Positions 1-10,704 of a DNA stretch of 64,000 nt are shown here, piece by piece. The notes below the pieces were generated by a model, which did not search any database, was not told where the DNA came from, and saw nothing but the letters and a program-made list of their open reading frames with translations. The position numbers and the translations under genes are program-made. Positions within the stretch are counted from its first letter, which is position 1; every line of letters starts with the position of its first letter. Source of the stretch: Siphonodentalium dalli (Eukaryota; Mollusca; Scaphopoda; Gadilida; Siphonodentaliidae); assembly GCA_032622095.1 (NCBI GenBank), contig CP136065.1, positions 19,332,134 through 19,396,133 on the forward strand. Reading direction: 5' to 3'.

Positions 1-326
1 ATAAAATATCTCCGTATCCGGTATATATCCGGTACATTCTATATCAATTTTTATAATGTTGTCTTATATTATTTAACAATTTTATCATTTTTATAATTTT
101 TTCTTACATTCTTTATCTATTTTTATAATTTTTTTCTTTCATTGTTTAGTAATTTTTATAGTTTTTATTATCATTATTACTTACATTCTTTAACAATTTA
201 AACAAAAATTCTTGCATTTTTTAACAATTATAAAAAATAAAATATTTTTTTTTAGGCCCATGCATTCTCTTATATATGCGACGCGACCTATGGTCGACTC
301 GCATATATAAGAGAATGTATTGGAAC
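1..326. mobile_element. Truncated hairpin-module MITE fragment
   Basis: The stretch is very AT-rich with recurring phrases such as ACATTCTTTAACAATTT, the same phrases found between the paired hairpins of the elements near 7.2, 48.4, 56.6 and 60.5 kb. It ends in one copy of the hairpin module (258-323): arms reading ATGCATTCTCTTATATATGCG and its complement around a loop containing GACC-TA-GGTC. The second hairpin and the outer ends are missing, so this is a decayed or window-cut copy. The reading frame at 276-692 starts inside the hairpin and is judged spurious. Confidence 0.7.
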
Positions 327-754
327 ATGGTTGAAAACACGTTAAAAACTGATATGCTGAGTTTTTATCGCGTTTCAGCTGTTAGTTTGGTCGATATCTC
401 AACGTTGTCGCTGAATTCTGTTGTTGGAGGAAAGTACACACAAAGAAAGGCCCTCTTAGTACAAGATAGCGAACACAGCCACTGTAAATCACGGACTAAT
501 TGGCACAGACAACGAAACAAAGTCAAATTTCCCCCTACCCGTCGGTTTGAAAGACAACTCCGCGAGTATCTGAAGTTGAACCATATTCGCCAACACTATG
601 GGAGGTTTAAACAACCCAATATGCACCTTGCCAACTTATCCACTGCAGTCACTACATTAACCGACCAAGTTCAACATAAAATATATATCTGAAAAGAGTA
701 GTGACATTGTGGTTGGAGATGATGCTGTATATCCACGAGGCGATATTATAAGTT
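327..754. other. No gene seen
   Basis: A 138-codon frame covers most of this stretch, but it begins in the upstream hairpin, has no recognisable motif and a patchy composition. I see no repeat or RNA gene here. Confidence 0.5.
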
Positions 755-890
755 ACGGGACGCTTAGTGGTCGGATATGGTGGCATGTGAGGCGAAGTGA
801 GATCAATATTATGCGAGGCCGTAGGCCGAGCCTAATATTGATCTCGCTGAGCCTCACATGACACCATATCCGACCACTAAGCGTCCCGTA
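755..890. repeat. Imperfect 60-bp-arm inverted repeat
   Basis: The left arm begins ACGGGACGCTTAGTGG and its complement closes the right arm, with a short GC-richer loop near 813-830. The arms differ by a few substitutions, including GGTGGCATG against CATGACACC. The structure would extrude as a long hairpin. It may be a solo foldback MITE; no target duplication is obvious. Confidence 0.85.
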
Positions 891-2985
891 GCGTATTTAT
901 TATGTCAGTGGACAAAATCCAGCATATCCCTTTAATTAATCGTCGCTGTAATTTATTGTAATTTGGTAAGATAAATGTGTTTGATAGTTAATTTATGAGT
1001 CTTCAGAATTCCTCAAATATATCGCATGCAGGTTTTGTTATATGGTACCATGTCTTTAAATTCGCAGAAAATGATTTCCGAAATACATCCATTTACTTGA
1101 CGCCAAAATACACCAAAAATATCCCAGAGGCGACAGAGTTTTTTATTTCTGAAAAACAAGATGGTGTATAAGCACCTAATATTGAGGTTATGGTTAGTGT
1201 TAGGGTTAGGGTTATGTTTTGGGTTAAAGGTTAGGGCTGGGGTTAGGGCTAGGGCTATGGCTATGGTTATGGTTAGGGTTAGGGTCATGGTTATGGTTAC
1301 AGCTGATGTAATAACAGGATATATTGAGATGATTGAGTTTAGCTTGCAGTTACAACGTCCCAAGATGCGTGCGTCAGCGAACTGTATAATATAGGTTAAA
1401 ACTCAACATCTCGTTACACGATAAGAAGATATAGGTGCATGAATGAAGGTAACACGGAACATTTTTTTGTCTTGTTTTTAGCACTTTACGATGATGATAT
1501 GTGGTTCGTTATCCGTGAAAAAAGGATATAATCAAGAACACTGCTTGCTAATGTTCGTTTCATAACGTTCACATCAAACGTCCTTAATTCCAGTTCTCGA
1601 TGGAACATGATAGTATTCCATTATTTTAAAAGATATATTTACCACAAAAGAGGAAGAAAATAACTTGACGTGTAAGTGTGAAAAGAAGGGTATCCCTGTT
1701 AATAATTGCTTTGATATATGGCATTACCAAAGAACTCTTTGTTTATTGTCATTCCCATTCGTCGGGTATCAAGAAGGATTTGTTTGTTAATCGCCACCTC
1801 TTCGTGAAGTCGCGTTCGACTACTTCAGAATATGTCCTTTTAACTAACGAATAAAACCCCGTCTTCCGGGTCACGGTGGCTCCACTCAATTACAGCGTCA
1901 TTAGGTAATTGTGCAATCTTGGCTGTATATATATACACTCTTACACCGAATTGGTATCGGAAAACACGAACGCAAACAGAGCTTTAAGATTTAAAGTTGT
2001 TTGGCAAACGTGGTATACTCTCTCAAATTCAGGAGAATGGGAAGAGTGAGGTGATGTCGAGAGTGTGAAATTTCTGAATTAATGTAGTCTTGTGAAAACT
2101 AAACGCGTTTATAGGAATCAGGGAGCTAAATATGTTCCAGATCGGGGAGCGATTACACCGTGGAATGCTAAAGGTGAAGGTAACTGAAGAATGACCTTCA
2201 CCTGACACATGTGACACGTTATTAAAGGATGACATCGTGTTTATTTCATTTGTACATTATATCTAAATAATTTAAACTGGTGAATTAATGGGGGAATGGA
2301 TTTTTGTGAGTGAGAAATTGATTTAACTAGCTGCTGTAGTTCGGGATTTTTCCAGACCAAATTTGGCTGTGGGATAGCCCTGTCGTACACTTGGGGATTT
2401 ATTTAAAAAAGTAAACACATGGCCTATGATTTTTCTTGCATTTTCGTGATCAACTGGTGTCAATCTAGCTGGGTAAACACCACTGGAATAGCCTGTAGGC
2501 TTTAATTTAGTGAATTCGGTCGAAATGTTAACACTGTCGCCTATGGGAAACCATTTAGTTCAGTGATTCCTCAACCGAATGTCAATCACTTCAAATTGTG
2601 TACGAGATACAACGGCTATTTCTAAGTCGAAGTATTCATATATGCTCGATACTGAGTTGGCAGTATATCTTCCCGTTAGTTACGGATGGTGTTTCTATAC
2701 AAGTAGGGCGATATTATCATGAATGTTTGTTGTTTTATTACAGGCTTGAGTTTTCTTCTTTAGTTGCATTTTGACAACAGATATAACCTTTTTGTCCCTG
2801 GGGGACTTTCACATAGCCAGTGTCCGTCCGTCCGTTCGGAACGTTTCCGAATGAGAACTTTATTTTGGTCTAAACCGAATTTGGTATATGAGTATATATA
2901 TCAGCTCAAAACACAGGTCAGGTTCGGATATGGGTTCGGTCCGCCCATTGTTGTCGGAGTTTATCAGACCAATGAACTGTGATCT
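891..2985. other. No gene seen outside telomere-like tract
   Basis: Apart from the TTAGGG-like tract listed separately, the only features are short unsupported frames (for example 2029-2235 on the minus strand and 2764-2982 on the plus strand). Splice-like signals such as the TTTTATTACAG near 2735 cannot be tied to an exon. Confidence 0.45.
1187..1302 (+). repeat. Degenerate telomere-like TTAGGG tract
   Basis: About 115 bp is built from GGTTAG, TTAGGG and variants such as GGTTATG and GGCTAGG, all in one orientation. TTAGGG is the usual animal telomere repeat, so this is either an interstitial telomeric sequence or an unrelated hexamer microsatellite. Both strands carry open frames through it (MVMVRVRV-type and TITIAIALAL-type), which are artefacts of the repeat. 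Confidence 0.75.
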
Positions 2986-3345
2986 TTTTTATAAATGGAT
3001 CGTTACAAAAACAGAAACATAAATAACAATGAATAGTTTTAGACTCTTAGTGTCATTACCGAAGATGAAGGTAAGTTGTATAGTAAATGTGTCACAATTT
3101 GGATTTGACAGCATCTGAAACCTGGCAGAATCTCACGTCACGACAGCAGACAACAGTGTACACGTTGAAGTCATATTCATACATACATACATAAATGCAT
3201 ACATACATATAGTCTGGACCTGACCGGACGGTCCAACTCCCACTAGACCAGTCCAGAAGGTCCGCTCCCCGATCCGACACAGCCGTGGACCAGTACCGCA
3301 TGGTTTTTTGTTTTTTTTTGCGGTCCGGTCCTCATCACTATACTA
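2986..3345 (+). repeat. Dispersed repeat R1, copy 1
   Basis: The copy contains TTAGACTCTTAGTGTCA, then GACAGCATCTGAAACC, a CATA-rich microsatellite, and a GC-richer tail of GGACCGGTC/GGTCCGG words ending near GGTCCGGTCCTCATCACT. The same order recurs at about 17870-18200 and, shortened, at 18960-19195. The GGTCCGG tail alone also occurs inverted near 17285-17420. The conserved 3' end with variable microsatellite suggests a short retroposon or non-autonomous element. No tRNA-like head is visible. Confidence 0.7.
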
Positions 3346-5244
3346 GGATGAAGGTTGCACATAATTGTGTAAGACTTTTGTACACACCAAAGCTAATTAT
3401 TCAGATACACGGCCCGGGCTTCGCAACATTAAGAATGGGCAAGGAAACAACAAGTGTATCCGAATCCGAAAAATATATTATCACGAATTCGTCTTATGTT
3501 CAGCTTAGAGGAAACTTTCTTGAAGGAAAATCGTCAGATCCTAACCAGAAGAGTGAGGAAAAACTTGCACAATAACCTTGAAGATAAACGATAAAAATTC
3601 GGATGTCATTCCGCGTATTGTTTTAGTCCTTCGTGACAAGAAATATTCTTTCGCTAGCTGCTACCACCCAGCGTTCCAAAAATATACCATTTTCATGCTC
3701 CGAACATTAGTTCCAGATAATAATGTGTGTGAACGATTTAAAAGTCTACTATAATTATTTGCGACAATGTGTTTTAACTTGGTATAAGCAGTATATATCA
3801 CCAAACTAAAGCTCCCGTGTATTACAATCGATAGGCAATTGCTTTGCTGACATCTTTGCTATTTTCGAGACATGAAAAACATATCTAAATGTATATAGTT
3901 ATGGGAGACGTATTAGTGTATCCTATAGAGGATGCCGATCTGCTGAGATGAATATCTTAGCTTATTCGGTTTGGGGCTGTTCAACGAAGAAAACAGTTGC
4001 TATCCTATGTGTACAAGGAAAATAGCAAACATCCCATGCAGCTCTAATCTGGGTTCTTGATTGATCGTTTTGTGATCACACGCTTGATACATCTGGGTGA
4101 ACGTTTCTATGTTTAATGTGGACTGTTTTGCGGCTAGGCTACTTGTGTCTCATACATGTGACTGTACATGACCAACTCAAGATCGGTTGGGCCAAACTAA
4201 AGTTTCTGTTAATTATATCTTTTGTCATTGTCATTAAGTTTGTAATGTCAATATTTCCTCAAACAAATTATGATATTCCGCAAAATAACAGCACTGAGTG
4301 CTGCGATACATATTCATTCAAGGACAGAAAAGGCACTGCAGTCATTTGCCGCAGTATTAACATTCCAGCTCTTACATGACCGTAATGATACTTACCAAGG
4401 TGTTTAGTTTATGGCAAACGTGTTATAGCCTGAAGGTAGTTGGTATTTTAAACGAATTATTACCCCCGGAATAATGTTCCCAATTATACTTCTATAAGTT
4501 CGTGGGTGACGCTGTGGTCCGATTATCGATACCAACACATCATATATCAAAATCAACAACAAGTGAAGCCCAGAACATCCACAAACGACAACACGAATTA
4601 TCAATTATCAACGAAATATGTCAGCTGTACATCAAAACGGAATGCGCTCTCACGTTAAGGTCTTTGACCGTGACGTCAATTGATTCAGACGGTTATAAAC
4701 AACTAATTGGATGCTATCGATTACACACGATTTACCGCCCTTGCCTAGGTCTAACATCGCCACTGAGTGTCGCTTATTGCCCGAGTATTCTCTGGTGGCA
4801 TCTTACATGCAGTGCTGTCGGTGTTCGCATTAAAACCATTGTTACACGCACGGGAATCATTCTAAACTATAAGGGTAATAAACTTATATAATTCCGATCG
4901 CGTTGACGCCCACAGGGATCAAAGCAGTCGAAGGCAATAATTTTTGCACATAGAGAATCGATATAGAGTATATTGAGCTTGGTTCAGCTTGGAGCTGCGT
5001 AACCGACTATAGGAAACTGAACCCTGAATGCACTGGCGTACATGGACGTCTATGGACCGGAACTAACTAGCTTTAAACAGGGACGCTGTTAGTGGGCTTT
5101 CTTTAAATTATCCAACTATGAAAAACTGTTTACCCAGATCATACTGTCTACTACATGTATATCATATATGGTTCGTAATATTATGTATTATATAATAACA
5201 TCCACTTCATCTTATATAGAATTTTGTCATTGGTTTTCAAAATG
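3346..5244. other. No gene seen
   Basis: Only short frames occur (longest 129 codons at 4502-4891, plus strand), with no recognisable domain or periodic composition. I see no tandem array and no clear inverted repeat. Confidence 0.45.
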
Positions 5245-5248
5245 TTAA

Positions 5249-5682
5249 AGGTACTCAATCCGATTCGATGGTCCCATATCATCAGATTCCAACAACAACA
5301 ACAACATTTTTTTAAATGCCGCTTCAGTTATCAGAATCGATTAATTGCCCAAAAATAACGCTAACCACTGTCAACTATAGTATAAAATAGCACAAAACCT
5401 GTTATTTATCAACATTTTGGTCAACGAGATGGTTTGTCAATTATCTGACACAAAAAAGCCACTTGATTTTAGAGTTATCCATCTTCATCCGCAATTTGGT
5501 CTGAGAAATTCCTCTCCTCGACTGTTTACTGGGCCTATTAAAATTAAAATAATAGATTTCAAACATCGATATCTGATCACTATGCGCTTTGATGGGTGGG
5601 TTCCTCGACTCGAATCGAATATTTTTTACCCCCGAAGCGAAGGAAATAATAATTTACGAGCGTATGATCGGATTGAGTACCT
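5249..5682 (+). mobile_element. TTAA-flanked MITE family F, copy 1
   Basis: The element begins AGGTACTCAATCCGAT and ends with the complement of that word, with TTAA immediately outside both ends (5245-5248 and 5683-5686). It is about 434 bp with no transposase. A second copy lies at 41422-41795 with the same termini and flanks; shared interior words include ATCAGAATCGATTAATT and GGTGGGTTCCTCGACTCGAA. TTAA target duplication is known for piggyBac and Kolobok transposases. The AGG start resembles Kolobok more than piggyBac, which is an inference. Confidence 0.85.
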
Positions 5683-5686
5683 TTAA

Positions 5687-6049
5687 TGCATATCAATTTG
5701 ATAATTACATTAGGGAGCGAGTAAACATTGAGCGTATGAATTTTGTCGCAACACGTGACGTCGCGGAAATATCAATATAAAGACACAGAATCAACAACAA
5801 GTTCATAATAGACTATTCCAATTTTTATTTTTATAACTAGGTGGGAGAAACCATTTATTATAGAAAGGTTTAGAGATTGGCTGATTCTTGATTGAACTTT
5901 AGATATAGATTCAGGGATATATAAATATCAATTTAGCCTAGTGGAGCTTATATCACCAGGAATTTGCAGGCAATATGTTTTTTCTCCAATTATTCTATGA
6001 ACTGAGATAGGAGATGTCGCTGTTGTTGGAAGTGATGACAGGAACATAT
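5687..6049. other. No gene seen
   Basis: This is AT-rich sequence between two MITEs. Frames here are short and overlap on both strands without any motif. Confidence 0.4.
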
Positions 6050-6053
6050 TTAA

Positions 6054-6162
6054 CCCTTCCATACCTGGAGCTTCCTGAAATTGTAGGAAAAGCCTGTGCC
6101 AATGTCTTCTCTTATATAATATGCGAGTCTCCAATTGGGAGCCTCGCATATATAAGAGAAAG
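6054..6162 (+). mobile_element. Truncated CCCTTCC-end hairpin MITE
   Basis: TTAA (6050-6053) is followed by CCCTTCCATACCTGG, and a diverged hairpin module lies at 6099-6162 with loop CTCCAATTGGGAG. The other end is missing. The terminus matches, in reverse, the right end of the element at 46614-46768 (CTTCCTGAAATT-type sequence inside CCCTTCC). This is a variant of the CCC-ended, TTAA-flanked family. Confidence 0.7.
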
Positions 6163-6424
6163 GACCGAAAGCGGGAAAATATTCAACTCGTTGCCACATA
6201 TAGCCACATTCTTTGAACCAAATATCGGCCAGCTAAAAATCCTAACCTAGGTCTGCTCGTGTGATACATCATATGTTCACTTATTGAACCGGGGAGGGGG
6301 TCGTGGACAAAAAGTCGGGGATACAAGCTCCGGGTGGTGAGGGGGTCTAACTCCCTATCGCATATTTCCCCTAATACCATGTATATTGTTTTCCAAATCC
6401 ATGTTTAAAGGGGGACTGTACCCT

Positions 6425-6749
6425 AAATCCGGCCATTTTTGGGACCATCTCCTTTTATACTAAACAGAATATAAGCAACAAATGAATGAATTTGAGCCAT
6501 GGAAGAGTGCAAAATACACCCATTTACCATATGAACGATATAAACTACATGGTAACTACATGGTGATTATAACGAAAATTAATATATGACTCCAGCCATA
6601 AATTCATTTACATTATAATTACCATATTGTTTGCATCATTCATTAACAATATGAGTGTGTTATGCACTAATCTATGGCTCAAATTCATTCATTTGCTGCA
6701 TATATTCTGTCGAGTATAAAATAAGATGGTCCCATAAATGGCCGGATTT
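6425..6749. mobile_element. MITE with ~75-bp terminal inverted repeats
   Basis: Both ends read AAATCCGGCCATTTxTGGG inwards and continue through ATGAATGAATTTGAGCCAT and its complement, giving arms of about 75 bp with small indels. The interior is AT-rich and non-coding. Target duplication is not evident, so the superfamily is unknown. Confidence 0.85.
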
Positions 6750-6950
6750 CAGAACAAATTAGTTCAACTATAATGAATATAAATGTTTAAGCTTATAAAC
6801 TAGTTCAACATAGAGCATTAATCACGGGGGCTCTTAGTTTCAATATTGATATATTATATGTTCTTTTATAACACGATATCATGGCGTGGGCCCGGCATCT
6901 GACGAGGAAAGAATTGCACTAAAAATAAGCAATTCCATCCTCACAGTACG

Positions 6951-7340
6951 TTAACCCTTTACCCAACAAACCGGCCAAAACCGGCCAAATAAAGCTTCAA
7001 CAGCCTAAATTATCTTGGGTCTGTCTCAATAAAACCATACAAATATGGATATCATTGGAACCGGCTCATTGACCACATTGTGATGGTTACAGTTATGCCC
7101 TGTGCCAATGCATTCTCTTATATATGCGAGTCGACCATAGGTCGCCTCGCATATATAAGAGAATGCATTGGCCTAATAAAAACACTTTTTTACCATTTTT
7201 TCTTACATTCTTTAACAATTTTATAATTTTTAATGTGTTAAGCCAATGCATTCTCTTATATATGCGAGGCGACCTATGGTCGACTCGCATATATAAGAGA
7301 ATGCATTGGCACAGGGCCCTTCTGTTGGGTAAAGGGTTAA
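6951..7340 (+). mobile_element. piggyBac-like MITE P1, copy A, with TTAA sites
   Basis: The element proper is 6955-7336, starting CCCTTTACCCAACA and ending with the complement TGTTGGGTAAAGGG, with TTAA at 6951-6954 and 7337-7340. Inside are two 67-nt hairpin modules (7105-7171 and 7243-7309) in inverted orientation around an AT-rich core. The left arm is about 150 bp and includes CCGGCCAAAACCGGCC; the right arm is short. An uninterrupted copy of the target with one TTAA lies at 7489-7492, which fixes the boundaries. CCC ends plus TTAA are characteristic of piggyBac. No transposase is encoded. Confidence 0.93.
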
Positions 7341-7411
7341 GTGGTATGCATATTCACTGAAGACAACAAGTTAGTCAATATGACTAACTTAGGTTAGTCA
7401 AATGACTAATA

Positions 7412-7545
7412 ATCATGGCGTGGGTCCGGCATCTGACGAGGAAAGAATTTCACTAAAAATAAGCAATTCCATCCTCCCATGCAGTACGTTAAGTGGTATG
7501 CATATTCACTGAAGAAAGAAAGTTTTTCATATTGACAAACTTAGG
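7412..7545 (+). repeat. Tandem duplicate holding the empty TTAA site
   Basis: This is the second unit of a tandem duplication whose first unit (from 6878) contains the P1 MITE. Both units carry ATCATGGCGTGGG, ATAAGCAATTCCATCCTC, CAGTACG-TTAA-GTGGTATGC and CATATTCACTGAAGA. With the MITE and one TTAA removed, the first unit is about 148 bp. A few substitutions and a 3-4 bp indel separate the copies. Confidence 0.92.
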
Positions 7546-8164
7546 TTAGTCTAAAATCGATAGGTAGTGAATTTCTGGGACATACTCATATAATGAGTAG
7601 ATGAACATAACTTGCTCCTTGTTATAAAACGATTACTTATCTTTGTGAGGATAACAACTTTTTTATTTCGGGAATCCAGTTTCTGCCATTTCAAAGAATA
7701 CAAGTCTTTTGTTGGTGCGTTATTCAACATTCTACTTGTTATTGGTTATTGGAACAGACTGCAGATGGGAAATGATATAACTAAAACAGAGACTGGGGGA
7801 ACATACACTCACAAAAATCGGAGTCCGTATAGCACTATATAGTAGCTATTGTAGCTATAGTACCTATATATGTAACACCTATAGGTTATTGGTGTGATAT
7901 AGTAGCTATACCGTCTTTAATGTCTATCGTGGAACTGCTACATCGCATTCAGGATAAATCAAATTACCCCCCCCCCCCCCACCTGTTATTGGGAGACGCT
8001 CACGCCAGAGGGCACATTCGCAGACCACGAGGAATTTCTTTTCAAGAAGCCATTGTTATAATTCATTATAATCGACTATTCGTTGTATGAATTACTCTGG
8101 ATCAACCGAATTAGAGGTGTTGTGTAAAGTAAACGCAGAATTCTAAGAAGACAAGACAAGAAAG
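7546..8164. other. Intergenic stretch with homopolymer C
   Basis: A run of 14 C occurs at about 7967-7980. Scattered TAGCTATA/CTATATAG words near 7830-7915 are related to the palindrome cluster at 8276-8555. The purine-rich AAGACAAGACAAGAAAG leads directly into the small frame at 8165. Nothing else is recognised. Confidence 0.4.
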
Positions 8165-8281
8165 ATGGACGCTTCGCTATGTTCCGCCGAGTCAACCGAC
8201 TCCGTTGGCGTTGAACTTTGTTCTACTTCGCCGGCTTCGGAATGGAAGGAAGATAATGTTGCCAAATGGCACTATAGTTAG
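8165..8281 (+). CDS. Candidate 38-codon small ORF or first exon
   Basis: An ATG in good context (AAGATGG) opens a 38-residue frame beginning MDASLCSAESTDSVG and ending VAKWHYS. Codon composition is more balanced and GC-richer than the flanks, and it follows a purine-rich leader that could be a 5' UTR. The 3' end runs straight into the palindromic TAGGTACTATATAG cluster, so the true exon end, if any, is unclear. No family is recognised. It could equally be chance. Confidence 0.22.
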   Translation: MDASLCSAESTDSVGVELCSTSPASEWKEDNVAKWHYS

Positions 8282-8555
8282 GTACTATATAGTGTCTATG
8301 AAGGTGCTATATAGTACCTACTTAGGTACTATATAATACCTAACTTAGGTGCTAAATAGTATATATACTTTTAATAGGTACTATAGTGTAGCTGTATATA
8401 GCTACTATATGGTAGCTAATTAGGTACTATATAATACCTCATAATGTACTTTATAGTAGCTATATCATATAGGTACTATATGGTACCTAAAGTTAGGCAC
8501 TAACCCAGTGGCAAGGATGGTAGCTATATAGGTACTATATAGTAGCAATATTTTA
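8276..8555. repeat. Cluster of TAGGTACTATATAGTACCTA-like palindromes
   Basis: About a dozen words of the form TAGGTACTATATAGTACCTA, GGTACTATATAATACC, TAGCTATATAGCTA and GGTACTATATGGTACC occur back to back with irregular spacing. Most words are self-complementary. The period is not constant, so this is not a simple tandem array. Related words appear at 7828-7915. Confidence 0.75.
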
Positions 8556-8660
8556 AGAGTGTATGGTCATCTAGCCGGAGCTCGCCGCCACGATTAGGTG
8601 TGCAGATATACATCGTTTTCATGTTGGTACTGCTGATGCACTGCACTACTTTTTTGACAA

Positions 8661-9962
8661 GTTTAATGATTGAGTGTTAAGCTATTTGCGGTGCTTTTCA
8701 TTAAGATTACACGATTGGAATTTCATTTGCATGGGCTATTTAAAACATTTCACACCCCGTGTCTGTCTTATGTGCTACATGCATTTTCAACGTTTTTATC
8801 AAATATTGGTGGTGTAACACAATTACCTTTGGAAAAGACGTTCGCTGGAGACGTGCATGGGTTCGGATATATAGGAAAGAAACTTACGTTCCCGGGATGA
8901 CGGGTCACAAACATTAAAATACAAAACATTTAATCGTGGTATTTTGGATCACCCCACCTGCCCTGACAAGAAATCATCGTCACGTGTATTTGAAAATGGG
9001 ATCTAGATTGAAATAGAGGCTAAACTGTCCTATTTAACGAAAGTTGCACCCGCAGTGCGCTTGTATGTTCTAAAAGACATATGATGTACTTGCTCGGGTG
9101 AGTGAAACTGATATGTTAATGGTGTGACAATAACAACTGACATAGATCTGCACACCTTCCAGGCGCTATATCAACAGCATTCTGATATACATCATCGAAA
9201 ATCTCAAGCAATTCGACCACCATTCGGGACGTATCTATCGTCAATGAACTAACGAAACCCCTTTTGCCATCGATGGTCGCTGAATTGTATTAATATATAA
9301 GAAATAAAGTGTGTTTTGTCAATTTGGATATAATATTTGTGAAAATAACTACTTTGAACAAGATTATTCTCCTTTTCCATTTGATTGCCCTACCGGAGTG
9401 TTTCACATCACTTTAATATCCACTGTTTTTTTTCTGAAAACAAACATTGTCTTCGACTCTCTTGGTCCAGCGGTTGCGAGATTGTTCGGACCTACTGTAG
9501 TTTATGAGATTTGTTGTCATTCACAAATTTTCCGATCTTCGGAACATGCTTATGGAGATTAATTATGCAGCACAAGCGGGTGCAACTTTCATTAAATAGG
9601 ACAGTTTAGCCTCTATTTTAATCTAGATCCCATTTTCAAATACACGTGACGATGATTTCTTGTCAGGGCAGGTGGGGAGATCCAAAATACCACGATTAAA
9701 TGTTTGTATTTTAATGTTTGTGACCCGTCATCCCGGGAACGTAAGTTTCTTTCCTATATATCCGAACCCACGTCTCCAGCGAACGTCTTTTCCAAAGGTA
9801 ATTGTGTTACACCACCAATATTTGATAAAAACGTTGAAAATGCATGTAGCACATAAGACAGCCACGGGGTGTGAAATGTTTTAAATAGCCCATGCAAATG
9901 AAATTCCAATCGTGTAATCTTAATGAAAAGCACCGCAAATAGCTTAACACTCAATAATTAAA
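8661..9962. repeat. Large inverted repeat, ~400-bp arms
   Basis: The left arm 8661-9057 and right arm 9566-9962 are near-identical in inverted orientation; small indels occur near TGCATGGGTTCGG. Each arm carries the same short frame beginning MSVKLFAVLFIKITRLEF, on opposite strands, which is a by-product. The ~508-bp spacer contains a family E MITE. Arms this similar indicate either recent origin or gene conversion between arms. A foldback or long-TIR transposon is the simplest reading. Confidence 0.92.
9074..9412 (+). mobile_element. TTAA-flanked MITE family E, copy 1
   Basis: The copy begins AGACATATGATGTACTTG and ends TTTCACATCACT, with TTAA at 9413-9416 and a decayed CTAA on the left. 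Shared words with copies 2 (21556-21992) and 3 (30897-31231) include GAAAATCTCAAGCAA, CATTCGGGACG and GAAAATAACTACTTTGA-like sequence. It sits in the spacer of the large inverted repeat. No coding capacity is seen. Confidence 0.72.
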
Positions 9963-9964
9963 CC

Positions 9965-10704
9965 GCTGAATACGGTATTGCTAGAACCATATGGTACGCA
10001 TTCTGAAACTAATCGGTTATGACATGACACTATGAAATTATGAGAGCGCTGTGCATTTAATGATAAGAAAGACCACAGGGACACTGAATTGGAACAGCGC
10101 ATTACATCAGACTTAGTTAATGAGGTTCTTGGCGCATGCCGATATTAGTGCAAGAAAACTAAATCACACACCTCTTAAAAGTGCACGTAACCTATGCGTC
10201 ACGAGCTCTTCTTGTCATCTGCACATCTATGTCAGTTGTTATTGTCACACCATTGTCACACCATTGTCACACCATCTTCCATATATTTTGATTTCTTCCT
10301 GTATTGGTGTATTGCAAATTTCGTAGGCAATCAATTTGGTAAGGACTACGTGTATAGTCTTCAAAGTAGACATAGCTCGGAAACAATTACTTACCTTCGT
10401 TGACTTGTATGTTCTTAAAGACATATGATGTACTTGCTCGGGTGAGATGACAAGAAGAGCTCGTGGCGCATAGGTTACGTGCACTTTTAAGAGGTGTGTG
10501 ATTTAGTTTTCTTGCACTAATATCGGCATGCGCCAAGAAACTCATTAACTAATAAGTCTGATGTAATGCGCTGTTCCAATTCAGTGTCCCTGTGGTCTTT
10601 CTTATCATTAAATGCACAGCGCTCTCATAATTTCATAGTGTCATGTCATAACCGATTAGTTTCAGAATGCGTACCATATGGTTCTAGCAATTACCGTATT
10701 CAGC
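9965..10704. repeat. Second inverted repeat, ~255-bp arms
   Basis: Arms 9965-10222 and 10445-10704 are inverted copies starting GCTGAATACGG and ending CCGTATTCAGC, with only a few mismatches. The ~220-bp spacer contains three CATTGTCACAC repeats (near 10246-10275) and, at 10404-10448, about 45 bp identical to the start of the family E MITE. The structure abuts the previous inverted repeat within three bases. Confidence 0.92.

Noticed and set aside
276-692. 138-codon plus-strand frame as a gene
   Set aside because: It starts inside the hairpin module and shows no motif or even composition.
4502-4891. 129-codon plus-strand frame as a gene
   Set aside because: No motif, uneven composition, an overlapping minus frame, and no exon signals on either side.
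6099-6162. Hairpin modules as bacterial-type terminators
   Set aside because: They are parts of eukaryotic MITEs found in paired inverted copies; no bacterial gene context exists.
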